From contig OY760140.1 in NCBI GenBank assembly GCA_963663215.1, positions 744,001-808,000 on the forward strand: 64,000 nucleotides of DNA, given 5' to 3'. Positions within the stretch are counted from its first letter, which is position 1. Every line of letters starts with the position of its first letter. This document shows positions 1 to 9,107 of this stretch, piece by piece. This DNA is from BJGV01 sp003230615 (GTDB lineage: Bacteria; Pseudomonadota; Gammaproteobacteria; Burkholderiales; Nitrosomonadaceae). Made by a program: the position numbers and the translations under genes. The notes below the pieces were generated by a model that saw only the letters and a program-made list of their open reading frames with translations, ran no database searches and was not told where the DNA came from.

Positions 1-672
1 CATACAGAATTAGAAAACACATGGAAGCAGGCTCAAGATGTAGCTAAAAATCTCAGCATACCATCAACATTATTGTTAATTGGCACGCTTCCAACATTTC
101 AGCTTTCATCTCTAAGCAAAGACACAATGTCAGATATGAATCGATACCGTGCGCTGAATGAGCAGATTATGGCAAGACGCAAAGAGAAGTTTTTGCATTT
201 ATATATTCAAGGAAATGAACTTCTAGAGCTTGATAGTGGCAATGTAATGCTCGAAGCAACTACAGCTTCATTCCAGATTCACACCCAAGTTCCTGCACAA
301 GAGGCACACCACTATTATAATGCTGCGCTAATGATAACAGCACCTTTAGTGGTTATAGCAGCAAACTCGCCATATATATTTGGGAAAAATTTATGGAATG
401 AAACAAGAATTCCATTATTTGAACAATCTATTGATACAGCTAATCCTGCTGCGCCTATAAAACGAGTAAGTTTTGGTAGTGGATATATAAAAGAATCGAT
501 TTTAGAATGTTTTGAAGAAAACCTTAAAGATTTTTATATTTTACTGCCCATAATCGAAAAAGATGATGGCACGCTTTCACATTTACGATTACACAATGGC
601 ACAATTTGGCGTTGGAATCGCCCCTTGCTAGGTTTTAATGAACAAGGCCAGCCACACATAAGAATTGAACAT
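1..672 (+). pseudogene. GCS2-type glutamate-cysteine ligase-like gene, 5' fragment before the IS
   Basis: This is the left part of a GCS2/COG2170-type carboxylate-amine ligase; it is open from base 1, so its N-terminus lies outside the window. The frame carries the family signature LRLHNGTIWRWNRPLLGF near its end and then IRIEH, which homologues follow with R-x-I-P-x-G-P-T. That continuation is found in the correct frame at 1941, beyond an insertion sequence, so the gene was cut by transposition. Enzymes of this family join an amino compound to a glutamate-type carboxylate using ATP; the true substrate here is unknown. The truncated product would stop at the TGA created by the first bases of the IS (673-675). 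Confidence 0.85.
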
Positions 673-740
673 TGAAGTGGCCCCCTTCAACTGGACAACC
701 TGAGATTAGTTTAAGCTCTAACATGGTTGTTTAATCAAGC

Positions 741-1568
741 TCAGGCAGCTTGAAGAATAGCTTGATGTGGGTAGTAAACCTCATCCGGTGTCAGGTTATC
801 AAGTCTTTGATGAAATCGTTCCTGGTTATACCATTCAAACCAGTGGATCAAACTTTCTCTGACCTCCCCAACATTAGCAAATTCTCGTGTGTATAGATGT
901 TCGTACTTCACTGTTCGCCATAACCGTTCAACAAAAATATTATCACGGTAATAACCCTTTCCATCCATGCTGATTTGGATGAGATTGTCTTTCAATACAT
1001 CTGTGAATGCCGTACTGGTGAACTGGATCCCCTGGTCGGTATTGAATATCTGAGGATAACCATAATCCTGTATGGCCGCCTCCAGTGCCTGCACACAGAA
1101 GTCAGCTTCCAGCGTGTTGGACAGACGCCAACTCAGCACCTTGCGGGAATGCCAGTCCATAATGACCACCAGATAAGCAAAACCTTTCTCCAGCGGCACG
1201 TAGGTGACATCAGACGCCCACACCTGGTTGGGTCGATCTATGATCTTGTTCCTGGGCAAATAGGGATAGATCTTGTGCTGCTTGCCCGGACTACTGGTCT
1301 TCGGCTTAGGGGCCGTGCTGATAATACCCAGTGTCTCCATCATGGCGGCGGCCTTCTTCCGACCAACGGCGATGCCCTGACGTTGAAACCAGGTGGCATA
1401 ACTACGGGCTCCGTACTGCGGTGTTTTCAGGTATTGCTCATCCATCAGACGTAATAAAGCCAGTTCCTCATCGTTGAACGGCTGTGGCTGATAGTAGTAG
1501 GTAGAACGTGGCAGACCTAACAGCTGGCATTGTTGTGTAATACTTAATTTGTCATGCGGCTCAATCAT
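741..1568 (-). CDS. IS3-family transposase OrfB (DDE integrase domain)
   Basis: The 275-residue product has the HTH_21-like N-terminal helix (TQQCQLLGLPRSTYYY) followed by an rve/DDE core: VWASDVTYVPL holds the first Asp, FNTDQGIQFTS the second, and the FVERLWRTVKYE segment the catalytic Glu. It is normally made as an OrfAB fusion by a -1 frameshift. The OrfB frame is open upstream of this ATG through ARLLSLEER, and OrfA overlaps it near a CGAAAG run at about 1605, which fits that mechanism. Length is normal for OrfB. Confidence 0.92.
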   Translation of the reverse strand: MIEPHDKLSITQQCQLLGLPRSTYYYQPQPFNDEELALLRLMDEQYLKTPQYGARSYATWFQRQGIAVGRKKAAAMMETLGIISTAPKPKTSSPGKQHKIYPYLPRNKIIDRPNQVWASDVTYVPLEKGFAYLVVIMDWHSRKVLSWRLSNTLEADFCVQALEAAIQDYGYPQIFNTDQGIQFTSTAFTDVLKDNLIQISMDGKGYYRDNIFVERLWRTVKYEHLYTREFANVGEVRESLIHWFEWYNQERFHQRLDNLTPDEVYYPHQAILQAA

Positions 1569-1588
1569 GTGCTTGCGTTCCTCAAGAC

Positions 1589-1870
1589 TTAATAATCGAG
1601 CTTTCGTGCTAAAAAATCCCGTTCCACCGTCAGTTGCCCTATGACGCGATGTAAATCATCCACACCGTGTTAATTGTCCTTTTTGACCCCATTGCTGCGG
1701 GTAAACAGCTCTGCGGCCTGCTCGGCCAGTTGGCGTTTCCAGGTATTGATCTGGGTTGGATGCAGCCCATGCCGAGCGGCCAGTTGTGGGACAGTTTCAT
1801 CAGCCCGGATCGCAGCTAAAGCCACTTTTGCTTTAAATGCACTAGAATAATTCTTACGTTTCTTGCTCAT
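1589..1870 (-). pseudogene. IS3-family OrfA with in-frame stop
   Basis: The first 66 residues form a typical OrfA helix-turn-helix (AFKAKVALAAIRADETVPQLAARHG). A TAA at 1670-1672 then interrupts the frame. Reading through it gives HGVDDLHRVIGQLTVERDF, the leucine-zipper region that OrfA proteins need for dimerisation, and the frame ends at 1589. The stop is probably a CAA-to-TAA change. Without this segment neither OrfA nor the OrfAB fusion should be made, so this copy depends on another one to move. Confidence 0.85.
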
Positions 1871-1937
1871 GATAGTTCTTCTCTTTATTATTCATATCAG
1901 AGCTTAACAACCTGTACAGTTTTCGGGTACCACTTCA

Positions 1938-2384
1938 CATCGCGCTATTCCGGCTGGGCCTACTTTTATTGACATGATTGCAAATGCAGCGTTTTTTTAT
2001 GGTTTGCAACATTATTGGGCGCAAATGCTAAAAAATGGTCATTCTTTGCCTGAATTTAATGAAATAAAATCAAATTTCTATACAGCTGCTATACACAGCT
2101 TCGATCATTCAATCATTTGGTTTGGCGAGCATGTAGAATCTGTCGAGTTACTCCGTAATATCTTGCTTCCTCAAGCTGAAAAAGGTTTGAATATGATGAA
2201 TATTTCTTTTTCCGATATCCAAAAGTACTTGTCTATTATTGCTGCGCGTATTGAAAATCAACAAACTGGTGCAAGTTGGCAACGGAAATATGTTGCCTTA
2301 CATAAATGTGATATGACCGAACTAACCCGTACTTATCAGCGCTTCCAAGAATCAGGTGTGCCTGTTCATACTTGGGGTTATTAA
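1938..2384 (+). pseudogene. GCS2-type ligase-like gene, 3' fragment after the IS
   Basis: The frame starts with the duplicated CAT and reads RAIPAGPTFIDMIANAAFFYGL, which continues the left fragment. It then runs to a stop at 2382-2384 (GVPVHTWGY). A short product could start at the ATG at 1974 but would lack the catalytic half. The next gene, an M14 peptidase, follows after 28 bp and is also broken, so the pair was probably one operon that has been lost. Confidence 0.85.
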
Positions 2385-2412
2385 TTTTATTTTATGCATA
2401 GCTAGAATAATA

Positions 2413-3458
2413 ATGGGCAACTTAGAACTAAATCAAATAGCTAGTTTCCCGAAGGAGCTATTAGAGATAAGCATTGAAAGGCTCTATACATTATTTCCAG
2501 AGCCTACTCTATTGCATTTACAAGGCAAAAGGCCAGAACCTGTATTCGTTAGTGTTTTGCTACATGGCAACGAAAGTACTGGATTGCATGTAATTCAAAG
2601 ACTGTTAAAGAAATATCAACATTCAGTTCTACCGCGCTCTTTATCAATTTTGTTGGCCAATACACAAGCGGCACGTTATGGGAAGCGAACCCTCGATGGC
2701 CAATCTGCAATCGGGATTACAATCGGGTCTGGCCAGGTACGGTTGGACCCAATGTGCAAGAAGCCATAGTAATGCAAAAAGTTGTAAATGAAATGAAAAG
2801 AAGAAATGTATTTGCTAGTATAGATATTCATAACAATACAGGGCTGAATCCACATTATGCTTGTATCAATAAGCTTGAAAATACCTTTTTACAACTCGCT
2901 GCTTTATTTAGTCCTACTGTAGTGTATTTCTTAAGACCAAAAGGCGTGCAATCGATGGCATTTAGTAAGCTTTGCCCTGCAGTAACATTAGAATGCGGTC
3001 AACCTGATTATCCTAGTGGTACAGACCATGCATTAGACTACATTAATGCAGTATTACATATGCAATCTATTTCAAATGATCCTATGTTGCCACAAGACAT
3101 AAAATTATTTCATACAGTTGCACGAATACAGGTTCCGGAAGATGTAACATTTAGTTTTACCGATCTGAATGCAAATATTTTATTTAAAAGAGAATTATAT
3201 AAAATGAATTTTTCTGAAATTCCTGCGGATACTTGTTTCGGGATAGTTCATTCCAACAACAATGCACGATTATTCGCCTTCAATGATAATGATGAAGAAT
3301 TGGGCGAAAAGTTATTTTATATAAATAATCAACAGATCAAACTCAAGAAACCGATGATGCCCGCAATGTTAACTTTAGATGAAGCTGTCATACGTCAAGA
3401 TTGCTTCTGCTATCTAATGGAACGACTACCTCATCCAGAAACACCTTATGCAAATTGA
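2413..3458 (+). pseudogene. M14-family zinc carboxypeptidase/aspartoacylase-like gene, frameshifted
   Basis: The first part (ATG at 2413) contains the zinc motif HGNESTG, where His and Glu bind the metal. The second part contains DIHNNTG and CPAVTLECGQPDYPSG, which carry the remaining active-site region. They are in different frames. The switch occurs near 2705-2720, where the expected QPDYNRVWPG-like motif is preceded by an extra 8 bases (GCAATCGG) that nearly copy the ACAATCGG just downstream. Deleting those 8 bases joins both halves. Two short proteins could be made but neither has a full active site. Confidence 0.82.
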
Positions 3459-3630
3459 AGTCTTATATTTAGCCAGCTTTTAGTATCAGTTTAGCTGAAC
3501 TTTGAATTACTCGTTTTTATGATACTACTAGCTGTTATAAACGCTAATAAAATGTCTGTGTTGTTACTTTCTACCAAAAATCGCAACCCATTTGTTACGT
3601 GAGGTTTAAGAGTTTAGGAAATAATTTTAC

Positions 3631-3678
3631 CGCTCAAATTTTAATAAAATAATCTGCTTATTCATTGAAATTTGAGCG
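3631..3678. repeat. Inverted repeat, 11-bp arms with 26-nt loop
   Basis: CGCTCAAATTT at 3631-3641 is the exact reverse complement of 3668-3678. It lies just upstream of the histone-deacetylase-family gene. There is no T-run, so it is not a clear terminator; it could be an mRNA leader hairpin or an operator. Confidence 0.5.
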
Positions 3679-3733
3679 CAGTAAGATTCGATAATGCGCT
3701 TTTCTTGTTTTTAAATGTTCAAGCGCATCATTT

Positions 3734-4669
3734 ATGTCGGTCATGATTATGAGTATTGCATTTATTTCTCACCCAGACTGTATGTTGCATGAAATGGAGA
3801 CTGGTCATCCTGAGCGACCGGAACGCCTGAAGGCGATTGAGGATCAGTTGTTATCGAGCGGACTTGATGTTGCGCTTCAGCGTTATGATGCCCCTGTGGC
3901 TACTCGTGAGCAATTGTACCGGGCTCATGATCCAGAGTACGTTGAACAAATCTTTAGTAGGGCACCGCAAAAGGGGATTGTCAGGTTAGATCAAGATACC
4001 ACGATGAATCCTCATTCTCTCGTAGCTGCGCTACGGGCTGCTGGGGCGGTCGTGCTTGGAGTTAACTTGGTAATGTCGGACCAGAGCAAGCTAGTGTTTT
4101 GCAATGTAAGGCCGCCAGGCCATCATGCCGAGCGGAAGCGAGCGATGGGGTTCTGTATTTTTAATAATATTGCCGTAGGTGCTGCCCATGCTCTATATGA
4201 GCATCATCTTAAAAAAGTTGCCATCATAGATTTTGATGTGCACCATGGAAATGGTACCGAAGATATTTTTCAGGACAACTCAAGTGTCTTGTACTGTTCA
4301 ACATTTCAACATCCCTTCTACCCATATAGTGGTACTGATGTCGAATCTGAACATATTATTAATGTTACTTTGCCGGTGGGGGCCGAGGGCTCACAGTTTC
4401 GCGCAGCCGTAACATCCTATTGGTTGCCAATACTTGAAGCATTTAAGCCCGAGCTTATTTTTATTTCTGCTGGTTTTGATGCGCATATTGAAGACAGCAT
4501 GGCTGGATTAGGGTTAGTTGAAACGGATTTCGCATGGGTGACGACTAAGATCAGAGAAATTGCCGAAAAACATGCATCAGGCAAAATTGTGTCTGTCTTG
4601 GAAGGAGGCTATGCACTGTCTGCGCTGGGACGTAGTGTTGCAACGCATATAGATGCCTTGTTGAGGTAA
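3734..4669 (+). CDS. Histone deacetylase family protein (acetylpolyamine amidohydrolase-like)
   Basis: The 311-residue protein has the complete HDAC core: HPERPERL at 25-32, VRPPGHHAE at about 125-133 with the His pair, IDFDVHHGNG at 165-174 with the zinc Asp and His, SAGFDAH near 245, and the C-terminal GGY. It should hydrolyse an acetyl amide with a zinc-bound water. Bacterial members act on acetylpolyamines, acetoin-utilisation proteins or lysines, and sequence alone does not say which. Two starts are possible, ATG 3734 or 3749; no strong ribosome binding site separates them. It stands alone on the plus strand. Confidence 0.93.
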   Translation: MSVMIMSIAFISHPDCMLHEMETGHPERPERLKAIEDQLLSSGLDVALQRYDAPVATREQLYRAHDPEYVEQIFSRAPQKGIVRLDQDTTMNPHSLVAALRAAGAVVLGVNLVMSDQSKLVFCNVRPPGHHAERKRAMGFCIFNNIAVGAAHALYEHHLKKVAIIDFDVHHGNGTEDIFQDNSSVLYCSTFQHPFYPYSGTDVESEHIINVTLPVGAEGSQFRAAVTSYWLPILEAFKPELIFISAGFDAHIEDSMAGLGLVETDFAWVTTKIREIAEKHASGKIVSVLEGGYALSALGRSVATHIDALLR

Positions 4670-4732
4670 AGTTACTTATGATAGCTCTACATCATGGCCA
4701 ATAACGTTCGGTCACAATAGGGATGTTATTGG

Positions 4733-4795
4733 GGTATTTCAAAGAAATTAGACTAGTTATCTTTCATATAAATTTATGATTGGTAATCTATTTGT
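4733..4795. repeat. Dispersed repeat family B, copy 1
   Basis: The stretch reads GGTATTTCAAAGAAATTAG followed by a TTATC..TTCATATAAA..TTATGATTGG pattern. The same arrangement recurs near 8911-8975 and, more diverged, at 20972-21030. All copies are in gene-free spacers. The copy here is followed by a tRNA-tail-like string at 4803-4825 that does not fold as a T-arm. Confidence 0.5.
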
Positions 4796-4912
4796 AGTTA
4801 TAGGTTCGATTTACGCCGCCAATTTCTAAAGTAATCGAATAAAGTACATTAAGCTTTCACGTATAAACGTATTTGGATTTTTTCTTGTTCATTAGAGTCC
4901 TATAATGTAGAT

Positions 4913-5638
4913 ATGAGGGATTATTTCGTATTAGGCGCATTCCTTTATTTCTGCTGCTCGTTCTCTGTGCAAGCTGGGGAATATGACGTATTGCGTCATA
5001 AAATGGTTGAGGAGGTATTGGCCGATGTTGCAGCCGAGGTCTCATACAGTGGAGGTTCTACTCTCCATCCCGGTGTCGTGGCAGCGATGCAAAAAGTCGA
5101 ACGCCATCTTTTCGTACCTGCTTCGCAAACTTCAAACGCTTATCTTAACCGCCCACTTCCCATCGGGTATGGACAAACAATTTCACAGCCTCTCATCGTA
5201 GCAATGATGACCGACCTGATGCAGGTCAAAGATGGCGATAAGATACTTGAAATTGGCACCGGTTCAGGCTACCAGGCGGCTATCTTGGCGGAAATAGCCA
5301 AATCGGTTTATAGCATAGAGATTATCCGCCCACTGGGAAAGCAGGCAGCCAAACGATTAAAATCACTTGGCTACAACAATGTGGAAGTAAGAGTAGGGGA
5401 TGGATACTATGGCTGGCCGGAAGCGTCGCCATTTGACGCTATCATCGTGACAGCTGCCGCAAGCCATGTTCCTCCACCACTGCTAAAACAGCTAAAACCA
5501 GGTGGACGCATGTTAATCCCACTCGGTATGCATTTCATGACCCAGTATTTGATGCTTGTAGAAAAACAGATGGACGGTTCAGTAATCAGCCGGCAGATTT
5601 TACCAGTTCGTTTCGTTCCGTTTACTAGAGAACATTAG
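4913..5638 (+). CDS. pcm: Protein-L-isoaspartate O-methyltransferase with signal peptide
   Basis: Residues 1-21 form a hydrophobic signal sequence ending at SVQA-GE. The rest is a typical PCMT: PIGYGQTISQP at 82-92, then the SAM-binding motif LEIGTGSGYQ at 112-121 and DAIIVTAAA near 175. The enzyme methylates isoaspartate in aged proteins so they can be repaired. An export signal is odd because S-adenosylmethionine is cytoplasmic. The gene ends 2 bp before the next one, which also has a SAM-dependent methyltransferase-like fold, so the two are probably co-transcribed. Confidence 0.9.
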   Translation: MRDYFVLGAFLYFCCSFSVQAGEYDVLRHKMVEEVLADVAAEVSYSGGSTLHPGVVAAMQKVERHLFVPASQTSNAYLNRPLPIGYGQTISQPLIVAMMTDLMQVKDGDKILEIGTGSGYQAAILAEIAKSVYSIEIIRPLGKQAAKRLKSLGYNNVEVRVGDGYYGWPEASPFDAIIVTAAASHVPPPLLKQLKPGGRMLIPLGMHFMTQYLMLVEKQMDGSVISRQILPVRFVPFTREH

Positions 5639-5640
5639 GC

Positions 5641-8055
5641 ATGGTAGCGCCGCGCCCGCCATTTATCGCCATCGGGTTGCTCTCTGCTTGCGTATTATCG
5701 TATGAGGTGCTACTAACACGCTTGTTTAGCATTGTATTGTGGCATCACTTTGCTTACATGATTATCAGTGCGGCAATGTTAGGTTATGGGGCGAGCGGTA
5801 CGGTGTTAACTTTGCTGAAGGACAAAATTGCTTCGCACTTTAGCTTTGTGTATGTCATGGCTGCAATAGGGGTAGTTTTTCTGATGCCTTTATCATTTCT
5901 ACTGGCGCAACAGGTTCCTTTCAATCCACTCGAATTACTTTGGGACAAATCCCAGTTAGTAAAACTACTGACGATTTATCTGCTCATGATGCTACCCTTT
6001 TTTTGCGGTGGTTTTAGCATCGGTCTAATTTTTTTCTGCTTTGGTACGCAAGCAGGGCGTATATATGCCACTGATATTTTAGGTGCGGGGATTGGGAGCA
6101 TAAGTGTTATTGGCCTTCTTTTTTTACTGCCGCCCAGCAAGGTGCTGATCGCACTCACTGCATTGGCCCTCTTTGCTACAGCCATAGCTATTGTTGAACT
6201 AGGGATGCGAGCGAAATGGCTGATTGGAATACTCCTTGGCTTCACCTTAATAGTTATTGTTGTGCTGTCTGATTCTTGGTTACGTGTACAACCTTCGGCT
6301 TACAAAGATTTGAATCAGGCTCTAAATATTACCGGTGCACAGATAATAGAGGAACGTTCGAGTCCACTGGGGCAGATCAAAGTGGTGAAAAATAGTTCAA
6401 TTCCATTTCGTCATGCACCGGGGATGAGCCTTAACGCTACGGACGAACCGCCGGCCCAGTTAGGAATATACGTGGATGGGAATGGACCTACTGTACTGAC
6501 ACGGTTTGATGGCAAGCTTGCAACGCTAGCTTATCTAGACCAGCTTACCTCAGCTTTACCCTATCATGCGCTAAAACAACCAAGCGTCTTAGTGCTGGGT
6601 GCAGGAGCTGGTAGTGATGTACTACAGGCACTTTATCACGATGCCGTCACGATTGATGCGGTGGAGCTAAATCACAACGTTATTGATTTGGTCCAGCAAC
6701 GCTTCCGAGATTTTACCGGGAACCTTTACAAACAAAAAGGAGTACGTGTACACAAGGCTGAGGCACGAGGTTTCGTCAATACTATCCACGATCGGCGCTA
6801 TGACCTGATACAAGTGGCACTGCTTGATTCTTTTAGCGTCGCTTCAGCTGGGGTATATAGTCTGAGTGAAAGCTATCTTTACACTGTGGAAGCGCTCCAG
6901 ACTTATCTAAGCCGCCTTACTTCGGGCGGTATGCTTGCAATCACTCGTTGGCTCACCTTGCCGCCGCGCGATTCACTAAAGCTTTTTGCTACGGCAGTTT
7001 CCGCTTTGGAACGAGAAGGCGTTTCTAATCCTGCAGCGCGGTTGGTGATGATACGGGGCTGGAAAACTGTCACATTGCTTGTAAAGAATAGCGACTTCAC
7101 TACTAAAGAAATAACAGCGATGAAGGAGTTTAGTAGTAAGCGCTCATTCGACCTAGCTTATTATCCGGGCATGGGGGCTGACGAGGCAAACCGTTACAAC
7201 TTGCTGGAGCATCCTTACTACTTCGAAGGAGCTATTGCATTACTAAGTTCTCAGAGACAGGCCTTTCTCGATCGGTATAAGTTCTACATCGAACCGGCGA
7301 CTGATGATCGGCCTTATTTTTTCCATTTCTTTAAATGGAATGCAGCAGGGGAGTTGTTTAATTTACGTGAACAAGGTGGAATGCCGCTTCTCGATTGGAG
7401 CTATCCATTACTCGTGGTGGCATTGATCCAAGCAATTGTGGCAAGCATTCTTCTGATCTTGACACCACTAGCAGTATCACGTTTCCGGCGTGAGTTGCCC
7501 ACTGTGTGGGTGGCCTTATACTTTTTATCTATTGGACTGGCATTTATGTTCATGGAAATCGCTTTCATTCAGAAATTCATACTTTTTTTGGCTCACCCTC
7601 TTTACGCCGTTGCAGTTGTTTTATGTTCATTTCTGGTGTTCGCAGCCATGGGTGGCTGGCTTGCAGGACGATGGCAAGAGAAGACGAAGAGTAGGTGGCA
7701 TGTCCTGTTGGCAATAATTTTAATGGGTGTCTTGTCACTACTCTATCTCATTATTCTGCCAGGCTTGTTCCAAGCACTCATGCATTATTCCGACGCAGTA
7801 AAAATAGTTATTTCCTTGGCGCTGATCGCACCACTTGCGCTGTGTATGGGCGTGCCTTTTCCTACTGGTGTTATGCGATTAGCGAATTCGGCCCAGGGAG
7901 CCATCCCGTGGGCGTGGGCGATCAATGGGTGCGCTTCGGTGGTAGGGGCTGTTCTCGCCACGTTGTTAGCTATTCACCTAGGTTTTGCCATGGTGATCTT
8001 GATGGCTATCTTGCTCTATGGCTTGTCCTGCGCCTTTTTGAGTAAGTTAGTTTGA
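5641..8055 (+). CDS. Membrane protein with spermidine-synthase-like domain
   Basis: The 804-residue protein has about six N-terminal membrane helices (residues 5-215). A soluble Rossmann domain follows, with VLVLGAGAGSDVLQA near 314 and VDAVELN-type acidic motifs of the SpeE/spermidine synthase fold. Further helices occupy about 585-800. Proteins of this build are annotated as spermine/spermidine synthase-like but rarely have a tested function. The start codon directly follows the pcm stop (2 bp), implying translational coupling. The soluble domain follows an even number of helices, so its side of the membrane should be checked together with the exported Pcm. Confidence 0.85.
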   Translation: MVAPRPPFIAIGLLSACVLSYEVLLTRLFSIVLWHHFAYMIISAAMLGYGASGTVLTLLKDKIASHFSFVYVMAAIGVVFLMPLSFLLAQQVPFNPLELLWDKSQLVKLLTIYLLMMLPFFCGGFSIGLIFFCFGTQAGRIYATDILGAGIGSISVIGLLFLLPPSKVLIALTALALFATAIAIVELGMRAKWLIGILLGFTLIVIVVLSDSWLRVQPSAYKDLNQALNITGAQIIEERSSPLGQIKVVKNSSIPFRHAPGMSLNATDEPPAQLGIYVDGNGPTVLTRFDGKLATLAYLDQLTSALPYHALKQPSVLVLGAGAGSDVLQALYHDAVTIDAVELNHNVIDLVQQRFRDFTGNLYKQKGVRVHKAEARGFVNTIHDRRYDLIQVALLDSFSVASAGVYSLSESYLYTVEALQTYLSRLTSGGMLAITRWLTLPPRDSLKLFATAVSALEREGVSNPAARLVMIRGWKTVTLLVKNSDFTTKEITAMKEFSSKRSFDLAYYPGMGADEANRYNLLEHPYYFEGAIALLSSQRQAFLDRYKFYIEPATDDRPYFFHFFKWNAAGELFNLREQGGMPLLDWSYPLLVVALIQAIVASILLILTPLAVSRFRRELPTVWVALYFLSIGLAFMFMEIAFIQKFILFLAHPLYAVAVVLCSFLVFAAMGGWLAGRWQEKTKSRWHVLLAIILMGVLSLLYLIILPGLFQALMHYSDAVKIVISLALIAPLALCMGVPFPTGVMRLANSAQGAIPWAWAINGCASVVGAVLATLLAIHLGFAMVILMAILLYGLSCAFLSKLV

Positions 8056-8228
8056 CAGGGTCATTTTATTTATCATTGGAGCATTTTTTAAAATTTCTAA
8101 TTCACAATTCCTTTAGAAATAATCAGTTTGTTTTTCTTTTCTTGTTTGATAGGTAGAAGTACGTAAGCTCATAAATAGTATTTTTTAATTTATTAGCGTA
8201 CGCTATTAGATAAAGAGGGGTTATTTCT

Positions 8229-8849
8229 ATGGGATTGGGAGCAGGAATTTTACTTTCGGCAATGGTTATTGGACTGGTGCTTCTCTATGGCCAGACAAGA
8301 GATAGGTGGCACTGGAAAAAAGTCTTTCTAACCGCGCTAGTGGTTACAGTCATTATAGCTTGTGTCGCATGGGCTTATAGTGAATACGAAAACCGAATAA
8401 CGGCACAATCAGAATTTCTCTCCATTTCACTTGGTAGCAAGGTCTCCGATGTTAGATTTATCAAAGGAAATCCAGACATGGCATCAATGGATGGAGGGGT
8501 TTGGATCTTCAATGATTCGAACAAAAAGGCTGAACTACTAGTTCTTTTCAGAGACACGGTAGTCAAGGCAGTTCTATATATCGGAGACTGTTTCTATTGT
8601 AATCAAATGTTTGGTCTTGGGATTGGAACAAGTTATGAAAAAGTGAAGGAGAAAGTAGGTGAACCTACATCTGTTTCTATTTCTCCTGACCAACTAAAGC
8701 GCCTAGCTTCATTCGAAAAATGGAATGTTGTTTTAATTTTAAAGGAAAATAAAGTCATCAATTTTGGAATCTACGACCCGAAACTAGGTCCAGTAGTTTT
8801 TTCGGAGAGAGCATGGAACTTAGGATCTAACCCAGGACTACAAATTTAG
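8229..8849 (+). CDS. Membrane-anchored protein of unknown function
   Basis: I do not recognise the family. Two hydrophobic helices (about 5-20 and 34-52) precede a soluble region. That region has two similar segments, SLGSKVSDVRFIKGNPD and GTSYEKVKEKVGEPTS, each resembling the G-x-S/T-x-x-x-V-x-x-x-x-G-x-P pattern of SmpA/OmlA-like (BamE-type) repeats. A good ribosome binding site (AGAGGGG) lies 10 bases before the ATG. It stands alone between two repeat-containing spacers. Confidence 0.75.
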   Translation: MGLGAGILLSAMVIGLVLLYGQTRDRWHWKKVFLTALVVTVIIACVAWAYSEYENRITAQSEFLSISLGSKVSDVRFIKGNPDMASMDGGVWIFNDSNKKAELLVLFRDTVVKAVLYIGDCFYCNQMFGLGIGTSYEKVKEKVGEPTSVSISPDQLKRLASFEKWNVVLILKENKVINFGIYDPKLGPVVFSERAWNLGSNPGLQI

Positions 8850-8910
8850 ACGTACCAAGTGGCTTTATCAAGTCCAATAACGTCCAATCAAACTTGGAGA
8901 ATTATTAAGC

Positions 8911-8975
8911 AATGGTATTTTAAAGAAATTAGTTTGGTTATTCTTCGTATAAAATTATGATTGGCAGGGTTTTAG
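8911..8975. repeat. Dispersed repeat family B, copy 2
   Basis: GGTATTTTAAAGAAATTAG followed by GTTATTCTTCGTATAAA and TTATGATTGG closely matches copy 1 at 4733. The preceding bases (TCCAATAACGTCCAATC) recall the CCAATAACGTTCGGTC at 4697, so the shared unit may be longer than marked. Confidence 0.5.
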
Positions 8976-9107
8976 AAGATATGCACTAAATTCTCTTGCC
9001 ATCTTTCAGAAAATTAGATGTCAGTATTGTGCCAAAAGGGACACCCATGCTTATCTAAGTATCTTATAGGATGATATGGCTAAAGACTAATTTCACATTG
9101 GTTGGCA

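Larger units (their letters stand above)
673..1937 (-). mobile_element. IS3-family insertion sequence, 1265 bp, with 3-bp target duplication
   Basis: The two ends are imperfect inverted repeats that begin TGAAGTGG (left, 673) and end CCACTTCA (right, 1937), with a shared core of CCC..AACTG.ACA. The flanking trinucleotide CAT occurs on both sides (670-672 and 1938-1940) and is the target duplication; 3 bp is normal for this family. Inside are orfB and orfA on the minus strand, the usual IS3 order. Removing the element plus one CAT restores the ligase reading frame exactly, so the ends are well defined. OrfA carries an internal stop, so the copy is probably not autonomous. Confidence 0.93.

Noticed and set aside
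4803..4825. tRNA-like 3' end (GGTTCGATTTACGCCGCCA)
   Set aside because: The T-stem does not pair and no upstream arms fold, so it is not called as a tRNA.
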